From Hibiscus mutabilis (Eukaryota > Streptophyta > Magnoliopsida > Malvales > Malvaceae): a DNA stretch of 64,000 nucleotides. Position numbers and translations under genes: made by a program. The notes under the pieces were generated by a model. That model ran no database searches. It was not told the origin of the DNA and worked only from the letters and a program-made list of their open reading frames with translations. Every line of letters begins with the position of its first letter. Position 1 is the stretch's first letter. The stretch is taken from the NCBI GenBank assembly GCA_019671005.1, contig CM033711.1, positions 56,903,049 to 56,967,048 on the forward strand. The letters are read 5' to 3'. Below are positions 50,001 to 57,484 of this stretch, one piece after another.

Positions 50001-50949
50001 CACATTTGGGATTTACACCACGATGGCTACCGATGTCTCTTTGAATCCATAGATACCTGTCTAAGATAAAACAAAATGCTATGACAAATGAATTGACATG
50101 TTCCTAATCCTAGTGATGTCTAACTATTCATGATGCATGAGTGTCAATATCTTGGTGGGCTTGCTTTAGTCCTCAGTCGATATCGACTTCACGTTGTTCA
50201 CTTTCTCCCTTTTTATGGGTGGCGATACCCCATTTCACTGTCAGGTTCAACCATTCCAACCTTTCTTTTTCTCAATTTCTGACTTGGGGTTCTAAAGTGC
50301 CCTTTCGGGTTTTCGCTTTAGAGTTTTTTTTAAAAGGGTGCCCTTCTGGGTTTTCACGTGGGAGATCTCTCTTGTCATCTCTCATGCTTTCTTTGAATAA
50401 GCAGGGCATACGCCATTGGTCATCCTATCCTGCTGCTTAAAGCCTTCCGCCTTCCCTATCAATGGCCGTTATGTAGGGAGTTAAAGGGTAAAATTAACAT
50501 CATCTTCTGATCACCTGCATCTTTAAGGTTAGATCACAGTAATGCTCAGAAATCTCTTGTTTACCCTAAGCCTATGTTAGCTTTTTTGCCTGAAATTAAC
50601 AAGAAGACAAGGAATGGACGCTCAAAAACACGATTTTATTACGATTAAGGGTTTGGGACACTTTGAGAGAGTTATGACACATATAACGAAGAAGAAAAGC
50701 TAAATATGAAATACAAGATCCCTCATTATCTTTTGTATGAATGATACATGATCCTGTCAACCGGCGTAGAATCTTTTGCCTGAAGCTCCCTCTTCACAGT
50801 GTTCATGGGGATGACCCTTCTCTTCGGATATCCAACCTTTCAATTTATCCGAGCTGCCCTTTACGGGTTTTCAACTCGGGTCATCCCTTTGCTTTAAGAC
50901 GCCCTATTTTGGTTTTCGCCCTGAGCTCTCCATTTTTGTTCTTTTCTTC
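50001..50949 (-). other. 3' untranslated region of Tat C next to pol
   Basis: Non-coding. It contains four degenerate copies of a phrase like GCCCTTTCGGGTTTTCG (plus strand, near 50298, 50340, 50858 and 50901). Open frames here on the plus strand (50141-50440, 50741-51016) are made of this repeated sequence and are not supported as genes. Confidence 0.6.
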
Positions 50950-53417
50950 TTTTTTTTCAAACATAGTATTTCTCAACAGTATCAGAATCTATAGGGTTTT
51001 TCAGCTCGGATCATAGTATTTCTCAACGGCCCTTCCCAGTTGGGCATCCACTTTCCTCGAGAATCTTTCTGAATCGGGAGGATTTTCTTGAGCACCAGAT
51101 CCCCCTCTCTGAATTCTCTTGGACGTACCTTTTTGTTGTATGCCTGCATCATCCGCTTTTGGTACATCTGACCATGAAAATTGGCCTTTAGTCTCTTTTC
51201 ATTGATGAGATTTAGCTGGTCGAGTTTGGCCTGCACCCATTCGGCTTCTTCCAATTTTACTTTATTTAAGACCCAGAGAGACGGGATCTCTACCTCGATG
51301 GGGAGTACTGCTTCGGTACCATACACCAAGGAGTAGGGTGTTGCCTCTGTTGATGTGCGAACGAATGTCCTATAGGCGAAAAGGGAAAATGGCAACTTCT
51401 CATGCCAATCCCTGTAGGTATCCGTCGTCTTTGCTATAATCTTCTTTATGTTCTTATTTGCTGCTTCCACTGCCCCATTCATTTTAGGACGATAGACTGT
51501 GGAATTATGGTACGTTATCTTGAATTGAGTGCATACGTCTGTCATCATTTTGTTATTCATATTGGAAGCGTTGTCGGTGATGACCCTTTCTGGCAAACCG
51601 TATCGACAAATAATCTACTTCTTTAGGAACTTACATAATGTAGTCCTTGTGATGTTGGCGTAAGATGCTGCCTCTACCCACTTAGTGAAATACTCTATGG
51701 CGACCAAAATGAAACGGTGTCCGTTGGAGGCCTTCGGATGAATCTGCCCGATGACGTCCATGCCCTACGCCGCAAAAGGCCACGGAGAATTCATGGTGTG
51801 TAAAGGAGATGTGGGCGCGTGAATCTTGTTAGCGTAAATTTGGTATTTGTGGCATTTCCTGGCGTAATCGATACAATCTCCCTCCATGGTCAACCAGAAA
51901 TAGCCATATCTCATAAATTTTCGGGCTATAGACAGCCCATTGGCATGCGTTCCACATCGCCCATCATGTACCTCGGCTAAAATCTCCTTCGCCTCTCGGG
52001 CATCCACACATCTCAGCAATGTCTGATCATGACTTCTCTTATATAGGATCTCCCTATCTAGGACATATCCTGTTGCCATTTTTTTGAGTGTTTTTCTGTC
52101 ATTGTCATTTGCCCCTTCTAGATACTTTCGAAGCTTGACATATTGCAAGATGTCATAGTACCATGGGTTTCCATCAATCTCTTCCTGTACATTACAACAA
52201 TGAGCAGGCATTTCAAACATCTGCATCTTAATGGGCTTCATTTCTGCCCCAGTGTTTGTTTTAAACATGGATGCCAGGGTCGCCAAGGCGTCCGCCATCT
52301 GATTTTCTTCTCGAGAAAGGTAATTGAAGCTGACCTTTTCGAACTCCTTGGTGAGCTCTTGAATCAATTCATAATATTTGACCAACTTCAGGTCCCTGGT
52401 TTCCCATTCCCCACGCAATTGGTAAATTTCTAAGGATGAATCTCTGAATACTCGAAGTTCCTTGACCTTTCTTTCAATAGCTGAGTTTAGTCCCATAACG
52501 CAGGCTTCATATTCAGCTATATTGTTGGTGCAGAAGAATTCTAATCTGCTGGTGAAGGGATAATAGACATCCTCACGAGAAATTAGCACGGCTCCTATCC
52601 CATGTCCGAGGGCGTTAGAGGCTCCATCGAAGTAAAGCTTCCATGATTTATCATCTGAAACCTCTTCCTCGGTTGTAATGCACATCAAGTCTTCGTCTGG
52701 GAAATTAAAGTTCAACGCCTCATAGTCGTCTGAAGCGCGACTAGCTAGGAAATCTGCTACGACACTCCCCTTTACGGCTCTCTGGCTTATGTATACAATA
52801 TCGAATTCGGATAAGAGCATCTGCCAGCGAGCCATCCTTCCCGTTAGTGTTGGCGCTTCCATTAAGAAATTTAATGGGTCTAGCTTGGATATCAGCCAAG
52901 TAGTATGGTACAACATATACTGCCTAAGCCGCTTGGTAGCCCAAACTAGAGCACAACACAGCTTCTGAACTGGCGGGTACCGCGTTTCGCAATCATTGAA
53001 CTTCCTGCTTAGGTAATAGATGGCTTGCTCCCTTTTCCCTGACTCATCGTGTTGCCCCAATACGCATCCCATTGAATTCTCAAACACTGTCAGGTAGAGG
53101 ATTAATGGTCGATCTGGTACTGGTGCGACTAAAATCGGAGCATTTGTCAGGTACCTTTTGATCTTTTCTAGGGCTCTTTGACATTCCTCATCCCACACAC
53201 CAGGATTGTTCTTTCTAAGAAGTCTGAAGACTGGGTCACATCGGTCGGTTAATTGGGAAATGAAACGAGAGATATAATTCAACCTCCCCAGGAAACCACG
53301 AACTTCCTTCTGAGTGTGGGGTGGTGAGAGATCCTGGATGGCTTTCACTTTATCTGGATCGATCTCAATCCCTCTTTTTCTTACCACGAACCCTAGGAGT
53401 TTTCCAGAAGTAACGAC
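50950..53417 (-). pseudogene. RT-RNase H-plant-type RNase H-integrase of Tat C (broken, 5'-truncated)
   Basis: From the right, RT C-terminal part (TSGKLLGFVVRKRGIEIDPDK, GRLNYISRFISQLTD), gypsy RNase H (AIYYLSRKFNDCETRYPP, CALVWATKRLRQYML), then a second RNase H (KLYFDGASNALGHGIGAVL, NNIAEYEACVMGL, NQMADALATLAS) and integrase (DGRCGTHANGLSIARK, then KCHKYQ). The core has MDVIG, VITDNASNM and NGAVEAANKNIKK. Stops occur at 51765-51767 (position of a Trp) and 51624-51626. The frame 53387-51765 is open for 540 codons. The end of integrase is rearranged between two copies of GTTGAGAAATACTATG (50962 and 51012 on the plus strand). RT is cut by element B. Confidence 0.9.
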
Positions 53418-54588
53418 TGTTGCACGTAATAAGTGCTACGCAAATGTGCAAGTATACACGTCGCAAGTTATAGTATAAAAGATATCATCTCCACAGGGAT
53501 TGGTGCTACTTCAAGAATCTAGTCTCTTGCACTGTAAAAAGTAAAAACACAAGTAAAGGATTATAGGAGTTTAACTAATGACTAATCTAGAAAGCAATAA
53601 AGTAAAAGAAAAGATGAATTCAAATGAGAGAGAGATAGGCCAGGTTATCGTGAGTTGAGGTGTGATAGCCGATTGGATCGTTTTGGTAAAAGAGTGCATC
53701 GGCAACTCGGTTGCCGTGGCAACTTGCTGTGGGGTTGCCTTGGCAACTAATCGATGGTTGCCAGGCAACTACTTGGGCGTCTGGGCAACAACCTTCAAGG
53801 TTCGGCAGAGCGTTCTTCAATGGTTTCTTCTTATCCCTAAGTCGAAACTCTAGCTACTTGTGCATGCCTTGATAATACATCCTGCGTGAATCAAGGGTGA
53901 ACAACAACCAATCTTGCGCTCCTCTTAGCCGTTGAAATCCTTAACTTATTCCTAAGCCGGATTAATCTTCACCATCATTAGATTGAATAAAGATCATATT
54001 CATTCGTTTCTTGAATCTAACTCTCCCGATATTAGATAAATAGATGAAATCACGAGATCCTCTCCCAATTTACTCGCAAACAAGAATAAGAACCAAGAAT
54101 GAATAAACCTTGAAATAGAAAAGTGCAAACTCTTATTACCTAAACAAAAACCAATAGTTTCTCACAACCATAAAACACAATAACCATAGCCAAGTAGATT
54201 TAGTTCATGGCTAGGTTCCAAAGAAACACAAGATAAACAATCCCTAGCAACTACCATATCACCTTTACTCTTGTCGACAATTGCCATGGCAACTGGCTCG
54301 GCGTCTCCTTCATGCATTGCCCTGGCAACTAGCTCGGCGTCTTCTTCATGCATTGCCCTGGCAACTAGCTCGGCATTGCTTTGGCAAGTGATCCTGCACA
54401 TACACACACAAAGCACACCAAAGCAGCATCTTTTCCACAAAAACTACCAAGTTATGTAATCAAGCTCAACAATTGAAGGAAACATGGATTAATGCATGAA
54501 TAGCTAATTATGCAACTAATATGAACCTAAGTCTAGCAATAATATGAGTAAAAGGGTAAGAAAAAATAGTACTTTTGAACACTTATCA
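53418..54588 (-). repeat. 3' LTR of element B (377-bp deletion)
   Basis: The LTR is 1171 bp, plus-strand TGTTGCACG to CACTTATCA. It matches the solo LTR 4548-6090 in reverse but lacks the segment corresponding to 4886-5262 there, which carries the TATA box and the ATTTTCGACAA repeats. The junction is near 54250. It holds TTGCC-type palindromes at 53711, 53735, 54281, 54317, 54353 and 54376. Confidence 0.92.
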
Positions 54589-54603
54589 CACCCCCAAACT
54601 CGA
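54589..54603 (-). other. Polypurine tract of B
   Basis: On the minus strand GAGTTTGGGGGTG directly precedes the LTR start TGATAAGTG. The same arrangement occurs in A and E. Confidence 0.85.
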
Positions 54604-55430
54604 ACTATTGCTTGTCCTCAAGCAATGCAAACTCATAATTACCTGCCAAGACTTCAACTTTCACAAACTTAGCTTTGAACTTGATTTCAATTCTCTGAAC
54701 CGGGGCACAAAGTATGATTGGCTTTTTATTTTTCGAAAAACTGAGGAGTTACTCGGAATCAAACTATAATGCTTGTGAGTGTGTGCGGAGTTGTGTGCAA
54801 GTTGATTTTTCGGATTCTATGCAAACAATAGGTTTTCAAATTACTTCATTGGGTTCTTTTTAACATGTAACTAGAGCCAGTTTTGGGCACCTCTAGTGTT
54901 TTGTTTTTAGTTTTCTTAAGTTAATTTAATCGACTAGAGCCGGTTTTGGGCACCTCTAGTTAAAATTTTTTAACACATCCTAGAGCCAGTTTCGGGCACC
55001 TCTAGTGAATAATTTTTTTAGCACATGCTAGAGCCAATTTCGGGCACCTCTAGCATTCATCCAATTTTTATTCTAATCCCCCAATTTGTTAATTATCAAT
55101 CTAAGTTCACTAGAATTCCTTAAATCAATCAAACCACAACAGTGTTTCATCAAATTTAGCATCATAGTAAAATTCTAAGTTTTTTCATGGTTATCCTAGA
55201 ATAAAAATTCTATCAATTAAGTGCATTGGCAAAGTCATCATCGAATATTCATCAAATCTAAGCAATTCTTGTTCCAATTAAAGGCATGGCAAGCAATTTA
55301 TGTATCCATAAGATGAATATAACTAAACGCGGTAACTACTAATAACAATCCCCCCCAAACTCGAGTGAGGAATTGTCCTCAATGCATGCATAAAATAACG
55401 AGAAATAAGAATAAAAATGCATACGAGGAC
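54604..55430 (-). other. 3' untranslated region of element B
   Basis: AT-rich non-coding sequence from the env-like stop to the polypurine tract. It contains the four hairpin-like repeats and a short C-rich patch near 55351-55360. No gene is supported. Confidence 0.65.
54871..55053 (-). repeat. Four 26-bp hairpin-like repeats upstream of B 3' LTR
   Basis: Copies lie at 54871-54896, 54934-54959, 54980-55005 and 55028-55053. Each starts CTAGAGCC and ends GGGCACCTCTAG, with inverted 6-bp ends CTAGAG/CTCTAG. They differ from each other at only one to three positions, while the A/T-rich spacers between them are unrelated or weakly similar. They sit between the env-like ORF and the polypurine tract, in the RNA 3' region. 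Confidence 0.85.
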
Positions 55431-56954
55431 TTACTCCGAGAGTTCATCATCGTAGATGATTAGTTTTCTTCTAGTCGGTGTCTTGATTCTCTTGCTTGAA
55501 TGCGATGGTTGTTTTCTTATTGCCGGTGGTGGAATCGATCCTCGTACGGGGTTTTCCTCATCGTCCTCTTCATCAATGTCAATGGCTTTTCGCTTGGAGG
55601 ATTCAATTGGTGCGGTCTTTATTGGTTCAATGGAGGACTCGTCCGAATCTGAAAAATTAGAAAATAATTCCGTAGGAGTTGATTCGGGCATAGGTGCTTT
55701 ACCTTTGACTTTTTCAGTGGTTGCCGGGATGTCTTTAGCTTTGGTTGTCGTAGCATCTTTAGGGTTGATTGCCGTGGCGTCAGCTTGTGCATGCACGAAG
55801 TAGGTTGCTGTGGCATCATCTGTTGAGGTTGCCATGACGTCTGCTTCATTGATTGCCTGGGCAAGGATCCCGATGGGGAAGATTGGGAATGGCACGTGGT
55901 TGTCCGGGTACTTCTCTAGGATGACTTGGGTGATGGCATTGTTGTGCTCCTTCATGTACCGCATGAACATTAGTTGCCGGTCTTCAATTTGCCTTAGGTG
56001 GCTTGCCAATGGGTGCAAAAGTGATTCAAAGTGTCCCGAGGTTGGTGGCCGAGTTGCCCTGGCGTTAGGTGCTTGGGCATTAGGGATTGCCGCGGCGGCA
56101 GGAGTTGCCATGACAATTGGAGGTCTTGAAGAATCTCCCGGTGCCTCTCCCATTAGCTTTCGGGTTAGTGCTTGATTCCAACCAGACTTGGGTAGGGCCT
56201 TTTCATCGGTGGACTCACTCGGGACATGCATCTCCTTGCAAAGGTTAGAAATTAAGCAAGGGAAGAAAAGAGAACCTTTATCTTTTGAGCTGCATACAAA
56301 AATCTCATCAGAAATAATTTTTCCAATGTTAATGATGCGATTATGCAAAATAGAATGTATGAGCAAAAGACGTGGTATATCAACGGTAGTATTGTGTGTG
56401 GTGGGCACTAAAAAAGTTTTAACAAACTTATTCCATAGTTTTGCCTCGGGTTTAGGCCAGAGGCGATTTACCGTGCCCTTGTATTTACCGTCGTTCCAAT
56501 GAGTTCCCGGTTGAGTGAGTTCTTGAAGCACCTTGTCGAGTTGCTTGGGATTGATTTGGTCAACGAAGGCTTGATGCTCATCCTTCTCAATGTAAAGTCC
56601 GTAAAAGGTGTTGATGCTTTCGGGACTTATAAGTATGGCCTTGTCACGAACAAAAACATAAGGATTATCCGGGTTAGGTGAGTGAGCATAGAATTCTCTT
56701 ACCCATGAGATGTTACCCGGTTCCGGTTGATGGCAAAAGATTTGCCACTTTTGATGTGCAATCCTCTTGAAGATGAATGGTTCAAGGCCGAAATCTTGAT
56801 GAGAGTTGGAGTATTCAAAGACTTGTTCTTCATGAATTTTCCGACTTTCAAACTTGGATCGAAATCTTTCTTGAACCACCGGTGTAGCAAACTTCTTGTA
56901 TCTTGGTTCTTTGGAGGAACTTGGATGAACTAAAAGTTTAATCTTGGATGCCAT
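55431..56954 (-). CDS. Env-like ORF of Athila B, intact 507 codons (putative plant transposon protein family)
   Basis: The ORF runs uninterrupted from ATG 56954 to the stop at 55431. Residues about 70-280 carry the family core: FEYSNSHQDFGLEPF, VREFYAHSPNPDNP, INTFYGLY, RLWPKPEAKLWNKFV, LVPTTHNTT and IPRLLLIHSIL (PF20167-like). Residues about 280-420 are rich in Ala/Thr and include repeats of the type D-A-T-A-T encoded by TTGCC-type palindromes. The C-terminus is acidic (EEDDEENP), then basic (KRIKTPTRRK), resembling a nuclear localisation signal. No signal peptide or membrane segment is seen, so a viral envelope role is unlikely; its role is unknown. It follows pol after a 530-base leader with a TATA-like site. 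It may still be a non-functional passenger. Confidence 0.85.
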   Translation of the reverse strand: MASKIKLLVHPSSSKEPRYKKFATPVVQERFRSKFESRKIHEEQVFEYSNSHQDFGLEPFIFKRIAHQKWQIFCHQPEPGNISWVREFYAHSPNPDNPYVFVRDKAILISPESINTFYGLYIEKDEHQAFVDQINPKQLDKVLQELTQPGTHWNDGKYKGTVNRLWPKPEAKLWNKFVKTFLVPTTHNTTVDIPRLLLIHSILHNRIINIGKIISDEIFVCSSKDKGSLFFPCLISNLCKEMHVPSESTDEKALPKSGWNQALTRKLMGEAPGDSSRPPIVMATPAAAAIPNAQAPNARATRPPTSGHFESLLHPLASHLRQIEDRQLMFMRYMKEHNNAITQVILEKYPDNHVPFPIFPIGILAQAINEADVMATSTDDATATYFVHAQADATAINPKDATTTKAKDIPATTEKVKGKAPMPESTPTELFSNFSDSDESSIEPIKTAPIESSKRKAIDIDEEDDEENPVRGSIPPPAIRKQPSHSSKRIKTPTRRKLIIYDDELSE

Positions 56955-57484
56955 GGATGATCTTGATTGTGAGTAAAAACAAAGAAAAGAAAAGAAAAGA
57001 AACTAAAAAGTTGCAAGATAGAAAGTAGGAATAGGCTAAGGGTGATGGGTTTTATAGAAAAGATAGGTGGGTGGGATTAGGGGAAAACAAAAAAGGGTTT
57101 AGGGTTTGGTAGAAGTTTTCGACAAGGGGTTTTGGTTAGGATGAATTGGAGGCTTTATATAAGCCTTAGATTCAGCCCATTAGTTTCCTTGTTGAAGATG
57201 TTTTCCTACTTGGTTTAGAATTCCTTCTTTATCTTGAACTTCTTTTCCTACAATTCAAAGACAAATCAAATAAGGATTAAAATTAAAGATAAACTAATAA
57301 AGAAAATAAATAAAGATGTGTAATAGGATTCTTAAACTTAAATAAAAAAATCTATCCTAAAAACTACTAATAATCGGAAATATATAAAAAGATAAAAAAA
57401 ATTGAAAAAAAATAAAATAATTAATTAATCGAAAAATAAAAATAAATAAAAATAAAAATAAAAATATCAAAAGGGAGAGCATGC
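56955..57484 (-). other. pol-env leader of element B
   Basis: Non-coding. It contains an A-rich run with (AAATA)-like repeats at 57378-57470, the TATA-like palindrome at 57151-57165 and a TTTTCGACAAGG motif at about 57117, which also follows the LTR TATA box in the solo LTR but in the opposite orientation relative to transcription. Confidence 0.55.
57151..57165 (-). promoter_or_regulatory. Candidate TATA-like promoter for env-like ORF (B)
   Basis: On the minus strand GGCTTATATAAAGCC is a near-palindrome with a TATATAA core about 205 bases before the env-like ATG. Element A has GCTTTTTATTAAAAGCC at a similar distance. In this family a separate promoter or splicing must express the ORF, since it lies behind stops. 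Inference only. Confidence 0.4.

Larger units (their letters stand above)
45880..53417 (-). mobile_element. Tat-lineage Ty3/gypsy element C, 3' half
   Basis: Minus-strand element with a 2918-bp LTR (45880-48797), polypurine tract GCAAAGAGGGGCAAC, a long 3' untranslated region with a 226-bp tandem array, and pol from RT to integrase. Pol carries a second, plant-type RNase H after the gypsy RNase H, the signature of the Tat group (Ogre/Retand/TatIV). It is cut within RT by Athila B at 53418. The upstream part should resume beyond B, outside the window. Confidence 0.9.

Noticed and set aside
54871..55053. Possible CRISPR-like array
   Set aside because: Only four short repeats with uneven spacing (63, 46 and 48 bases) in plant retroelement DNA, with no cas genes; they belong to the 3' region of element B.
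55456..56175. Long plus-strand open frames opposite the env-like ORF
   Set aside because: They are shadows of the real minus-strand ORF 55431-56954; no conserved blocks are found in them.
55431..56954. Host gene of about 500 residues
   Set aside because: Its position between pol and 3' LTR, and homologous ORFs at the same place in A and E, show it is a retroelement ORF.
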